From assembly GCA_902787595.1 (NCBI GenBank), contig CADAHD010000147.1, positions 1 through 8,679 of the forward strand: a stretch of DNA of 8,679 nucleotides. Direction: 5' to 3'. The translations under genes were made by a program, and so were the position numbers. Each line of letters opens with the position of its first letter. The stretch's first letter is position 1. The notes beneath the pieces are model-generated. The model was not told where the DNA came from. It saw only the letters and a list, made by a program, of their open reading frames with translations, and did no database searches. This document shows positions 1 to 6,833 of this stretch, one piece after another. The DNA comes from an uncultured Lachnospiraceae bacterium. Its GTDB lineage: Bacteria > Bacillota_A > Clostridia > Lachnospirales > Lachnospiraceae.

Positions 1-1239
<1,239 letters not shown>

Positions 1240-1272
1240 TTATACCTGTATACACCTATAAATGAAAGCACA

Positions 1273-1290
1273 GGATTCATCCCTGAATCC
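1273..1290. repeat. Inverted repeat in lacZ leader (GGATTCA-tccc-TGAATCC)
   Basis: A perfect 7-bp inverted repeat with a 4-base spacer, about 50 bases upstream of the lacZ start. It could be a regulator half-site pair or a small hairpin in the leader. No T-run follows, so it is not a terminator. Confidence 0.5.
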
Positions 1291-1296
1291 GAACTG

Positions 1297-1304
1297 TCAG
1301 GATA
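1297..1304 (+). promoter_or_regulatory. TCAGGATA motif, possible regulator half-site (lacZ-proximal)
   Basis: TCAGGATA here is the exact reverse complement of TATCCTGA at 1367-1374, centred 70 bp away. Together with the site at 1389-1395 it gives three related copies in 100 bases of divergent spacer. An operator role is inferred from position and repetition only. Confidence 0.4.
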
Positions 1305-1368
1305 AGTGAACTATCTCTGTCATTTTTTTATCATCCATAAACATATTTTCCTTTATATCACAATACTA

Positions 1369-1395
1369 TCCTGATTATAGTTTACACTATCAGGA
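1369..1395. promoter_or_regulatory. Candidate operator: TCCTGAT-N13-ATCAGGA dyad
   Basis: Two 7-bp arms (1369-1375 and 1389-1395) form an exact dyad with centres 20 bp apart, about two helical turns. The right arm sits between the -35 and -10 of the regulator's promoter and the left arm just upstream of the -35. A protein bound here would touch that promoter, suggesting autoregulation. Binding by the AraC-type protein is inferred. Confidence 0.5.
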
Positions 1396-1409
1396 AATCA
1401 ATGTATGAT
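1381..1409 (+). promoter_or_regulatory. Promoter of the AraC-type regulator gene
   Basis: TTTACA (1381-1386) and TATGAT (1404-1409) are separated by 17 bases, a good sigma-A arrangement. Transcription would begin near 1416, leaving a leader of about 45 bases before the ATG at 1460. Confidence 0.65.
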
Positions 1410-1459
1410 ATTATCATGATATAACAATATGAACATACATTTTATATGAGGATCATACC

Positions 1460-2266
1460 ATGTTTTTTTCTCATTACCCGATTATCACGCATGAAAGCAG
1501 GCTTCCGCTGTACCTTATTAGTCTTGGTATGCACGATTGCCAGCCACCGGTAAGACGCGGCACGGAATACGGATTCCCTCAGATATTTTACTGTACCAGG
1601 GGCAAAGGGATACTGTCCTACGATGGGATAAAGACCGAGATAAAAGCAGCTATGGGCTTTTTCATGCCTGCTTCCTACCCTCATGAATATCACCCGGCCG
1701 GTGATGTATGGGATAATCACTGGCTGATCCCCGGAGGATATGCCTGTGATCGTCTGCTCTCCGATACGGGCTTTGACGCTCCTGTATCTTTTACGCTCGA
1801 CAGCACTGCTCAGCTGGATAAGCTTTTTATGAATATGCATGCTGCCCTGCAACGTGACCATCTTTACGGCAATATGAAAGCCTCCGGAATACTGTATGAA
1901 TTTATGATAGAACTGGACAGGGCCATAAACCATCTAAACAGCTCTGCAGGTCCAAACCCGGCATTAAAAAAATGTCTGAACCTGATCGACAGCTCTTATT
2001 CCGCTCCGATCACCATGGAAGATCTCTGTGCAGTATCCGGGCTGTCCAAGCAGCACATCTGCAGGCTCTTCCGAAGCTCTCTCGATACACGTCCGATGGA
2101 ATACATAGCCAAGCGCCGTATCCAGGCAGCAAAAGAATTACTATCCGGTACCAAAATGACTATCGAGGATATCGCTGATAAAACCGGCTTCTGCTCCAGC
2201 AGTTATTTCTGCAAACTCTTCAAACGTTACGAAGATATTACTCCGACTCAATTCCGGAATATTTAA
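1460..2266 (+). CDS. AraC/XylS-family transcriptional regulator
   Basis: A 268-residue DNA-binding regulator of sugar metabolism genes. The N-terminal half resembles the AraC-type cupin sensing domain, with an FYCTRGKG stretch near residue 43 and PASYPHEYHP near 70. The C-terminal half (about 184-268) carries two helix-turn-helix units. The first is ITMEDLCAVSGLSKQHICRLF. The second begins at MTIEDIADKTGF and runs into SYFCKLFKRY and TPTQFR, close to the family consensus. The start at 1460 follows a GAGG at 1448-1451. It is divergent from lacZ and shares a control region with it, so it most likely activates lacZ in response to a galactoside and may regulate itself. The ligand cannot be read from sequence. 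Family assignment is firm; the target is inferred from position. Confidence 0.93.
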   Translation: MFFSHYPIITHESRLPLYLISLGMHDCQPPVRRGTEYGFPQIFYCTRGKGILSYDGIKTEIKAAMGFFMPASYPHEYHPAGDVWDNHWLIPGGYACDRLLSDTGFDAPVSFTLDSTAQLDKLFMNMHAALQRDHLYGNMKASGILYEFMIELDRAINHLNSSAGPNPALKKCLNLIDSSYSAPITMEDLCAVSGLSKQHICRLFRSSLDTRPMEYIAKRRIQAAKELLSGTKMTIEDIADKTGFCSSSYFCKLFKRYEDITPTQFRNI

Positions 2267-2276
2267 AAACCACGGG
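2265..2276 (+). repeat. Partial copy A of the dispersed palindrome (AAAAACCACGGG)
   Basis: This 12-mer begins inside the stop codon of the AraC-type gene. It is identical to the two tandem 12-mers at 7695-7718, which form the left flank of copy C. The rest of the palindrome is not recognisable, although a weak AAGA/TCTT stem follows. It may be a decayed copy. Confidence 0.45.
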
Positions 2277-2327
2277 TCACAAGACGATCTTCCCACCTTT
2301 TAAGCGATTTATCCCAAACAAATAGCG

Positions 2328-2357
2328 CTGGCAAATCATGAGCATTTCATCTATAAT
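2328..2357 (+). promoter_or_regulatory. Rubrerythrin promoter
   Basis: A perfect TATAAT lies at 2352-2357. The best -35 is CTGGCA at 2328-2333 with an 18-base spacer (4 of 6 consensus matches). Transcription would start near 2364, about 30 bases before the ATG. The TATAAT lies within the upstream in-frame extension of the gene, which argues against the earlier start at 2338. Confidence 0.6.
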
Positions 2358-2394
2358 ACAAGTGTCAATATTCTATTTTTTAAGGAGGTTTCCC

Positions 2395-2940
2395 ATGGCT
2401 AAAAACAACCCTTATGCAGGTACAAAGACCGAAAAAAATCTGGAAGCAGCATTCGCCGGAGAATCACAGGCCAGAAACAAGTACACATACTTTGCTTCCA
2501 AAGCAAAAAAAGAAGGATACGAACAGATAGCTGCCTTGTTCCTCAAGACTGCCGATAATGAGAAGGAACACGCAAAACTCTGGTTTAAGGAACTTAACGG
2601 GATAGGTGATACCAAAGAGAATCTGTCTGATGCTGCAGATGGCGAAAACTATGAATGGACGGATATGTATGAAGAATTCGCCAAAACAGCTGATGAAGAG
2701 GGCTTTCCCGAACTGGCTGCCAAATTCCGAGGAGTTGCTGCCATAGAAAAAGCGCATGAAGAGCGTTACCGCGCATTGCTCAAAAACATTGAAATGCAGG
2801 AAGTGTTTAAAAAGAGTGAAGTTAAAGTCTGGGAATGCCGCAACTGCGGACATATCGTAGTCGGCACCAGTGCTCCTGAGGTTTGTCCTGTCTGCAATCA
2901 CCCTCAGGCTTATTTTGAAGTACACGAAGCTAACTATTGA
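2395..2940 (+). CDS. rbr: Rubrerythrin
   Basis: A 181-residue non-haem iron peroxidase that reduces hydrogen peroxide in the cytoplasm of anaerobes, using electrons passed through rubredoxin-type centres. The N-terminal ferritin-like four-helix domain (about 10-140) carries diiron ligands in AGESQAR (Glu23), NEKEHAK (Glu56, His59) and EKAHEER (Glu118, His121), with FPE near 104-106. The C-terminal rubredoxin domain has CRNC (148, 151) and CPVC (164, 167) separated by 12 residues, the usual iron-sulfur(Cys)4 site. All key ligands appear intact and the length is normal. I chose ATG 2395 because AAGGAGG lies six bases upstream; an in-frame ATG at 2338 would place the promoter and this site inside the coding region. 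It has its own promoter, so it is probably monocistronic and part of an oxidative-stress response rather than lactose use. Confidence 0.97.
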   Translation: MAKNNPYAGTKTEKNLEAAFAGESQARNKYTYFASKAKKEGYEQIAALFLKTADNEKEHAKLWFKELNGIGDTKENLSDAADGENYEWTDMYEEFAKTADEEGFPELAAKFRGVAAIEKAHEERYRALLKNIEMQEVFKKSEVKVWECRNCGHIVVGTSAPEVCPVCNHPQAYFEVHEANY

Positions 2941-2960
2941 CGCCATAGAAAAAAGAGAAG

Positions 2961-2994
2961 CCATGGGGAAAGACCACGAGGTCCGTCCCCATGG
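2961..2994. terminator. Hairpin between converging rubrerythrin and epimerase genes
   Basis: CCATGGGGA (2961-2969) and TCCCCATGG (2986-2994) are perfect 9-bp arms around a 16-base loop. Read on the reverse strand, the hairpin follows the epimerase stop codon directly and is followed by CTTCTCTTTTTT, a convincing intrinsic terminator. On the forward strand only TTTT follows, so termination of rubrerythrin transcripts would be weaker. The right arm is shared with repeat copy B. Confidence 0.75.
2974..2994 (-). repeat. Copy B of the dispersed 21-bp palindrome
   Basis: On the reverse strand it reads CCATGGGG-acgga-CCTCGTGG, an 8-bp stem (with wobble pairs) and a 5-base loop. It is preceded by TAAAA, whose TAA is the epimerase stop codon. 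It matches copies C (7712-7732) and D (8560-8580) at most positions. Confidence 0.7.
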
Positions 2995-2996
2995 TT

Positions 2997-3914
2997 TTAC
3001 CAATAGTATTCATAGAACTTCATTGTGTAGCCGCCTTCGAATCTTTCTCCGGATGCAAGGATATATGTGTATTCCCTTTCGCTCAGATCACCGTCAAAGT
3101 CTGCCGCATCGCATCTTCCGTACCACGGCTCGATGCAGATGAACGGCGCATCTTTCTTTTCCGGCGACCATATCGCAAATAACGGCGTATCAAAACATAC
3201 ATCAACGATATGCTTTCCTTCTTCGTCTGCAATACCAACGCATTTAGTCTGATCGCCTTCCACCATATATGTGCAACGGTCAAAGAATTCATTCGTAATA
3301 GTTACATATCCGTGATCCAACGGTATCTCTATATCTTCACGCAGTGCCAGTCCTGTCGCCACATCATTTCCATGATGCCGTATCACATCCACACCGTCAA
3401 AATATAGTTTATACCCTTCCTTGCATCCGGCTTTCTTTTTATCAAATCCGTGCACTGGGCATAGAAACGCAGGATGAGCTCCAATAGAAAAATACATGTT
3501 TTCTTCTGCCGGATTGCTAACCTTCCAAAGTACTTTGACGTCATCTGTCTCGGCGCCGCGAGAAATCTGATAACCGATCTGCAATATAAATGCAAACGGA
3601 TATTTTTCCAGCGTTTCCGCATCGGATCTTAATTCAAACCATATCTCATCTTCCGTCCGTCTGACAAGAGAAAACTCGCGGTCCCTTGCGAATCCATGCT
3701 GCCCCATAGCATATTCTTTTCCGTTCCATCTATACTTCTTATCTTTCAGGCTTCCCACAAACGGAAAGAGTACCGGAGATGTTCGTCCCCAGTATTTGGG
3801 ATTGCCATACCACATATACTCCCGCATATTATTCTTGTTTATCACGGATTTCACTTCTGCTCCGAAGGAATCGATCTCCACTTTGATCCTGTCATTTTCC
3901 AAAAAATACCGCAT
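2997..3914 (-). CDS. Aldose 1-epimerase family protein (LacX-like)
   Basis: A 305-residue protein of the galactose mutarotase superfamily, which interconverts alpha and beta anomers of sugars in the cytoplasm; LacX-type members are often near lactose genes and some act on sugar phosphates. Family features are visible: RTSPVLFPFVG near 44-54, GQHGFAR (His73, Arg77), GAHPAF (catalytic-type His147) and CIEPWYG (Glu262, the expected base). The length is normal. AAAGGAG about nine bases upstream supports the ATG at 3914. Downstream it meets rubrerythrin tail to tail, with a terminator beginning at its stop codon. A 102-base gap separates it from the acidic protein gene upstream, so shared transcription is possible. 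The exact sugar substrate is unknown; a role with the nearby beta-galactosidase is plausible but only inferred. Confidence 0.92.
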   Translation of the reverse strand: MRYFLENDRIKVEIDSFGAEVKSVINKNNMREYMWYGNPKYWGRTSPVLFPFVGSLKDKKYRWNGKEYAMGQHGFARDREFSLVRRTEDEIWFELRSDAETLEKYPFAFILQIGYQISRGAETDDVKVLWKVSNPAEENMYFSIGAHPAFLCPVHGFDKKKAGCKEGYKLYFDGVDVIRHHGNDVATGLALREDIEIPLDHGYVTITNEFFDRCTYMVEGDQTKCVGIADEEGKHIVDVCFDTPLFAIWSPEKKDAPFICIEPWYGRCDAADFDGDLSEREYTYILASGERFEGGYTMKFYEYYW

Positions 3915-4011
3915 GATCTGTCACTCCTTTAACATTTTTATCATAGATTATCTTCCTGCGAATGATCACACCGTCTTCAATATATATTTTTATAAGATCA
4001 TCCATAGACAT
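3892..4011 (-). CDS. Possible 39-residue ORF before the epimerase gene (doubtful)
   Basis: An ATG at 4011, two bases after the acidic-protein stop codon, opens 39 codons starting MSMDDLIKIYIEDGVIIRRK. It overlaps the epimerase start by 23 bases. The peptide has a plausible composition (IYIEDGVIIRRKIIYDKN), but no good ribosome binding site precedes it and it overlaps a strong downstream start. It could be a short leader peptide, a remnant or chance. Confidence 0.22.
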   Translation of the reverse strand: MSMDDLIKIYIEDGVIIRRKIIYDKNVKGVTDHAVFFGK

Positions 4012-4013
4012 AC

Positions 4014-4343
4014 CTAGCAAAACTCAACATCATCGAAATCAAAAGCTTCATATTCTTCCGTGTCTCCTGTAGCATCGATCTCTACAAAAAACACGCCATC
4101 CATAGTTATAAACTCACCGGTACATGTAGCTGTGCTCTCATCAAGGAGTGCATCGCTTGCCTCTCCATACTCTTCCTCACTGTCGTAATCGTCTCTGGAA
4201 ACGATTTTGGTGATCCTGCATGGTGTGTACTCTGTCTCATCCACGATCTGTGCAGCATTTGCTCCGACTTCCGGTCTTTCGATCCAAATGATCTGATCGT
4301 CATACTCCGATGCTATTCCCCCGCTTATAGTTTTTGTGCTCAT
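4014..4343 (-). CDS. Small acidic protein of unknown function
   Basis: I do not recognise this 109-residue protein. It is strongly acidic, with clusters such as SRDDYDSEEEYGEASD (49-64) and EEYEAFDFDDVEF (96-108), two cysteines besides the C-terminal one, and no membrane helix or signal peptide. Alternating hydrophobic residues (QIIWIE, EFITMDGVFFVEID) suggest a small beta-rich fold. The start at 4343 is chosen because AGGAGG lies at 4355-4360; an in-frame ATG at 4415 would overlap the upstream GNAT fragment and has no such site. It lies upstream of the epimerase gene on the same strand, with a 99-base gap. Its acidity could suit metal binding or solubility, but nothing specific is shown. Confidence 0.75.
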   Translation of the reverse strand: MSTKTISGGIASEYDDQIIWIERPEVGANAAQIVDETEYTPCRITKIVSRDDYDSEEEYGEASDALLDESTATCTGEFITMDGVFFVEIDATGDTEEYEAFDFDDVEFC

Positions 4344-4404
4344 AACTTTTGTTACCTCCTTTATCTTTATTAAAGTTATTTGGTTCTTGATCCTCCGATC
4401 CGGT

Positions 4405-4565
4405 TCAAGCCTCATCCATTATCAGCCATTGGTCCATTCCGGGCCCTGCATACTTTGAATCCGGATTTTTCATAAAAAGGCTCTTTCCCTTTAGCCGAAT
4501 TCAACGTCAGTTTTACTTTATATCCCGGTTTCATTCCGTCTTTCAATTTCTGTATAGCCGATCAC
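4405..4565 (-). pseudogene. GNAT acetyltransferase C-terminal remnant
   Basis: Reverse-strand reading gives KLKDGMKPGYKVKLTLNS, then AKGKEPFYEKSGFKVCR, which looks like the last part of a GNAT N-acetyltransferase: the LTLNSAKGKEPFYEKSGF stretch matches the usual acetyl-CoA-binding tail before the last strand. The frame then needs a one-base shift near 4441-4446 (GGGCCC) to reach GPGMDQWLIMDEA and a stop at 4405. An in-frame TGA stands just upstream of the fragment and no N-terminal domain is present. It is therefore a truncated, frameshifted fragment, about 50 of the usual 150 or so residues, and is unlikely to be active. Confidence 0.6.
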
Positions 4566-4622
4566 GTTACCATTCTTTTCATCTTTCACAAGCTGCGGAT
4601 CATCCGGAAATCTTATGATCAT
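4518..4622 (-). pseudogene. Out-of-frame C-terminal continuation of the membrane protein gene
   Basis: This frame encodes 34 residues starting MIIRFPDDPQLVKDEKNGNV and ending IGYTEIERRNETGI before TAA at 4518. It overlaps the last eight codons of the 4600-5115 reading and looks more like natural protein than that short ending. One added or lost base near the AAAT at about 4621-4626 would join them. It has no ribosome binding site of its own. The last residues may run into the start of the GNAT fragment, which uses a third frame. Confidence 0.4.
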
Positions 4623-5115
4623 ATTTCCTGGCCTTGAATGCCCATTTTCTGCCACGCATCTGAAGAATAATTATCTTCTCATTCATTTCAAAAGTTTCGC
4701 ATTTCAGAATATCAACATTTCCATACTTCGTTTTTCCGTTTACTCTTCTTGTAACAAAAATCATATATCCCTTAGTTATCGTCTCATGGTATGTTGCTTC
4801 CTGAACATACAGCTGGTCATTGGCTATCATTTCCGGTAAAGCCTTAAATCCATTCATCATGGGGATTATCTGACTTAACACAATGAACATCATTGCAGCA
4901 AAAGATAAAGTGAACGCCAGTATACCTGTCAAAAGCTTATGATCCAGCCATCCGAAAAATACTCCAAAAAAAGCTGCAAACGCAATAAACGCCATCGTAA
5001 AAATGACAGGCCTTTTTATAAAAAGCGGTCTGTTTCCCGTATTTTTGCAAAAATCCAATATGTATTCTTTTTCTGCTTTTGTAGGTAATCTGATATCCTT
5101 ACTCATATTAGGCAC
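4600..5115 (-). CDS. Unknown two-helix membrane protein, possibly frameshifted at the C-terminus
   Basis: I do not recognise the family. The 171-residue reading has a charged N-terminus, two adjacent hydrophobic segments (about 36-56 and 61-83) and a soluble C-terminal region rich in beta-like stretches (EATYHETITKGYMIFVTRR, ILKCETFEMNEKIIILQMRG). The topology resembles small YcxB-like membrane proteins, but that is only a resemblance. The start may be GTG 5115 or ATG 5106; neither has a clear ribosome binding site, and GTG 5115 begins one base past the Nudix stop codon, so it may depend on coupling. Near 4622 another frame begins MIIRFPDDPQLVKDEKNGNV and stays open to 4518, looking like the natural continuation after KWAFKAR. 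The annotated end KYDHKISG may thus result from a frameshift. Confidence 0.6.
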   Translation of the reverse strand: MPNMSKDIRLPTKAEKEYILDFCKNTGNRPLFIKRPVIFTMAFIAFAAFFGVFFGWLDHKLLTGILAFTLSFAAMMFIVLSQIIPMMNGFKALPEMIANDQLYVQEATYHETITKGYMIFVTRRVNGKTKYGNVDILKCETFEMNEKIIILQMRGRKWAFKARKYDHKISG

Positions 5116-5116
5116 A

Positions 5117-5440
5117 TTATCTGATAGTATTTGAGATCATTTCAGATGAAGTAACAGTCCCTTTAAATTCAGTCACCTTGAACAGCAATACAATATACCG
5201 GCCATTTGTTATAGGAAACTGTTTGATCCCAACAAGTCTGGGGTTAGTAATATCCAGTCCGGTTTCTTCCTTCATTTTCCTGATAACAGCGTCAACAAAC
5301 GATTCTCCTGCTTCAACATGTCCACCGGGCAAAGTATATCCTTTCCAATCCTCTTTAACCCTGTTTTGTAATAATATCCTGTTCCCTTCCTGTATAAGAC
5401 ACAAGACTGTTAATTCTACATTTTCTGTTCTATGTCCCAT
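5117..5440 (-). CDS. Nudix hydrolase, C-terminally truncated, altered Nudix box
   Basis: Nudix enzymes hydrolyse nucleoside diphosphates linked to another moiety, such as oxidised dNTPs. The 107-residue reading has the expected N-terminus (ENVELTVLCLIQEGNRILLQ) and a Nudix box GHVEAGESFVDAVIRKMKEE starting at residue 40, followed by TGL. The box fits GX5EX7REUXEEXGU except that the Glu after Arg54 is Lys55; the final Glu58-Glu59 pair is kept. Close relatives, as I recall them, continue after a TSS-D/E-E-G-E-V-FW stretch for about 45 to 50 more residues. Here the protein ends TSSEMISNTIR, and neither other frame restores the missing part. I chose ATG 5440 because homologues start MxxxE-VELT and AAAGG lies upstream. 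It is probably inactive or altered. Family is secure; function is doubtful. Confidence 0.75.
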   Translation of the reverse strand: MGHRTENVELTVLCLIQEGNRILLQNRVKEDWKGYTLPGGHVEAGESFVDAVIRKMKEETGLDITNPRLVGIKQFPITNGRYIVLLFKVTEFKGTVTSSEMISNTIR

Positions 5441-5442
5441 TA

Positions 5443-5690
5443 TTACCTTTCGCTTTCTTTGATCATGTCCAAATAATCCTTTTCCTTCCGCCACCCGCAC
5501 ATCTCATCGGTTCCTAACCCAGCTGCTTTGGATCCGGTCCGGAATTTATAAGCCATTTTACCATATCCTCATCTGCCTGTGTACCTTATATACGCCCAAA
5601 GACGGAGACTCTCTTGTCAGATAAAAGCACGCCCTATATAAAACGCTTTCAGCTCTAAAACATCTATGGTAAAATAGCCCATATAGTTAA
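5443..5690 (-). pseudogene. Multi-frame coding remnant upstream of the Nudix gene
   Basis: Three overlapping short frames read in succession along the reverse strand: RACFYLTRESPSLGVYKVHR (ending about 5560), then ADEDMVKWLINSGPDPKQLG (stop about 5517), then TDEMCGWRKEKDYLDMIKES and ER before TAA at 5443. Each joins the next by a single shift, giving a plausible C-terminal segment of a lost protein. Read alone, the last frame would give a 37-residue ORF from ATG 5556 with a GAGG upstream. I do not recognise the family. The outer part overlaps the promoter of the forward-strand gene at 5711, so its extent is uncertain. Confidence 0.35.
5614..5642 (+). promoter_or_regulatory. Promoter of the EF-Tu-like gene operon
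   Basis: TTGTCA (5614-5619) and TATAAA (5637-5642) are exactly 17 bases apart, a near-consensus sigma-A promoter. Transcription would begin near 5649, giving a leader of about 60 bases before ATG 5711. Confidence 0.65.
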
Positions 5691-5710
5691 GTTATAGGAT
5701 AGATTACATT

Positions 5711-6028
5711 ATGGATCATTACGATATAAAAGCACGGATCACGATAACGGATAAAGATGAGTGTTTTACCGGATACAGGCCGGCACACCTGATCAATAAC
5801 TGTCTCACAACAGGATTACACACATACATCGGCACCGCCAGGCTTGAGAAAGGCCAAAGTACAGAGGGCTATGTCACATTCATCTCTCCGGATCATTATC
5901 CCCATACGATCAGCGCAGGTGACAAGATCCCTTTTCAGGACGGATCTAAGACAGTCGGATTTATAGAGGTACTTGAAATATACAACGATCTGCTGAATGC
6001 AGATAAAGAGCCCTCACAGAAGGCATAA
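5711..6028 (+). CDS. Stand-alone EF-Tu domain III-like protein
   Basis: A 105-residue protein resembling the C-terminal beta-barrel (domain III) of elongation factor Tu without the GTPase part. Landmarks are an initial strand KARITIT, then FTGYRPAHL (19-27, comparable to the FxxGYRPQF stretch in EF-Tu), YVTFISPDHYPHTISAGDKIPFQDGSKTVGF split here by eye into YVTFISPDH (54-62), ISAGDKIPFQDGSKTVG (67-83) and EVLEI. EF-Tu has the same order: a barrel strand, an 'MPGD'-like turn, and a final REGxRTVGAG strand. No P-loop or other GTPase motif is present. An AGGA 11 bases upstream and a good promoter support expression. The second gene of the operon follows after 12 bases. Such proteins are known only as domain-related, so a biological role such as RNA or protein binding is not shown. 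Confidence 0.7.
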   Translation: MDHYDIKARITITDKDECFTGYRPAHLINNCLTTGLHTYIGTARLEKGQSTEGYVTFISPDHYPHTISAGDKIPFQDGSKTVGFIEVLEIYNDLLNADKEPSQKA

Positions 6029-6040
6029 AAGAGGAATATC

Positions 6041-6217
6041 ATGTCGGTATCATTAGGAATATACAAGGGAAAGAGATTTGACATTTTCGCAAGTCAGTTC
6101 ATTGCGGATGTTCCCGTATCGTTTCAGACTGTGTGGGATAATGTATGGTTAAAAGAATACCTCAGCCGGTTTTATCAGGAGCATAAAGACGAAGATTACT
6201 GGTTCGACCTGGGATAA
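6041..6217 (+). CDS. 58-residue unknown protein, second gene of the EF-Tu-like operon
   Basis: I do not recognise it. The sequence begins MSVSLGIYKGKRFDIFASQF and contains SFQTVWDNVWLKEYLSRFYQ near 28-47, then an acidic aromatic end (DEDYWFDLG). Seven aromatic residues in the C-terminal half and no Cys suggest a small compact or helical binding protein. GAGGA lies six bases upstream of ATG 6041, and it is 12 bases after the EF-Tu-like stop, so the two are very probably co-transcribed. It converges on the SGNH hydrolase gene, with only 14 bases between the two stop codons. It is easy to miss because of its length. Confidence 0.65.
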   Translation: MSVSLGIYKGKRFDIFASQFIADVPVSFQTVWDNVWLKEYLSRFYQEHKDEDYWFDLG

Positions 6218-6231
6218 GGGATAACAAAAAG

Positions 6232-6819
6232 CTATCCGGGAATAAAAAAAGGGCTTTGAGAGATATCTGGTTCCTCGTTCACCATCCGTCCACCGATCCC
6301 CAGCGCATCAAATATTACCCGCGCTGCAAGTGTCGATCCCGCTACAGAAGCATGCCTTCTGTCTTCATAGTAAAGATCCACAGACGGATTCCTATGGATC
6401 TCCTCCCACCATTTTTCACCGACGGGTGCAAGCAGACATTCATGCTTCCCGGCAAGTTTTCTGTAACGCGCAGCCATCTCTGCCTGAAATGCCTCGTTAT
6501 CCTCCTCCGTCCAGGTCATATAGTAGCATGGAACGGCTCCTGACTCTCTTATCCAGGACACGATCTTATCGGCAGCCGCTTCCATCGCATCGTATTCTCC
6601 CATCGGATGCGCCACATGCTGCAATATAACAAAATCGTATTCTCCATAAAGGATATTGAATCTTGTTTGCTCGTTTTCCGCATGATAATCCAGTCCCATA
6701 CCGCCCTTTGTGAGCATAGTAATCTGCATATCAATGCCCTGCTCTTTACACAGATTTTTAAAGATTGCCGGCATGTCATTAAAATAGGTATGACTGTTCC
6801 CGATAAAAAGTGTTCTCAT
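6232..6819 (-). CDS. SGNH/GDSL-family hydrolase (probable carbohydrate esterase)
   Basis: A 195-residue serine hydrolase of the SGNH fold, a family that includes carbohydrate acetylesterases and lipases. Block I is LFIGNSHTYFND with nucleophile Ser9. A GGMG (39-42) corresponds to block II. FVILQHV (63-69) is in place of the block III GxND, so the usual Asn is replaced by a Gln/His stretch. Block V is DRRH (Asp153, His156), completing the triad. There is no signal peptide, so it is probably cytoplasmic. A GAGGGAG site lies five bases before ATG 6819. The deacetylase gene ends 14 bases upstream, so the two are probably an operon with related deacylation work. Substrate is unknown; an O-acetyl carbohydrate is the best guess. 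Confidence 0.85.
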   Translation of the reverse strand: MRTLFIGNSHTYFNDMPAIFKNLCKEQGIDMQITMLTKGGMGLDYHAENEQTRFNILYGEYDFVILQHVAHPMGEYDAMEAAADKIVSWIRESGAVPCYYMTWTEEDNEAFQAEMAARYRKLAGKHECLLAPVGEKWWEEIHRNPSVDLYYEDRRHASVAGSTLAARVIFDALGIGGRMVNEEPDISQSPFFIPG

Positions 6820-6833
6820 ATTGTCTCCCTCAA

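Noticed and set aside
1442..1933. Reverse-strand 163-codon ORF
   Set aside because: It is antisense to the AraC-type gene, which has clear cupin and helix-turn-helix motifs; the antisense peptide has none.
2338..2394. Longer N-terminus for rubrerythrin
   Set aside because: The extension covers the TATAAT and the AAGGAGG site and is not typical of rubrerythrins.
2464..3003. Reverse-strand 179-codon ORF
   Set aside because: Antisense shadow of rubrerythrin, whose metal ligands are all in the forward frame.
4344..4415. Longer N-terminus for the acidic protein
   Set aside because: It would overlap the GNAT fragment and place the AGGAGG site inside the gene.
6218..6240. GGATA/TATCC stem between the converging 58-residue and SGNH genes as a terminator
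   Set aside because: The stem is only five to six pairs and no T-run follows in either direction, so it is too weak to call.
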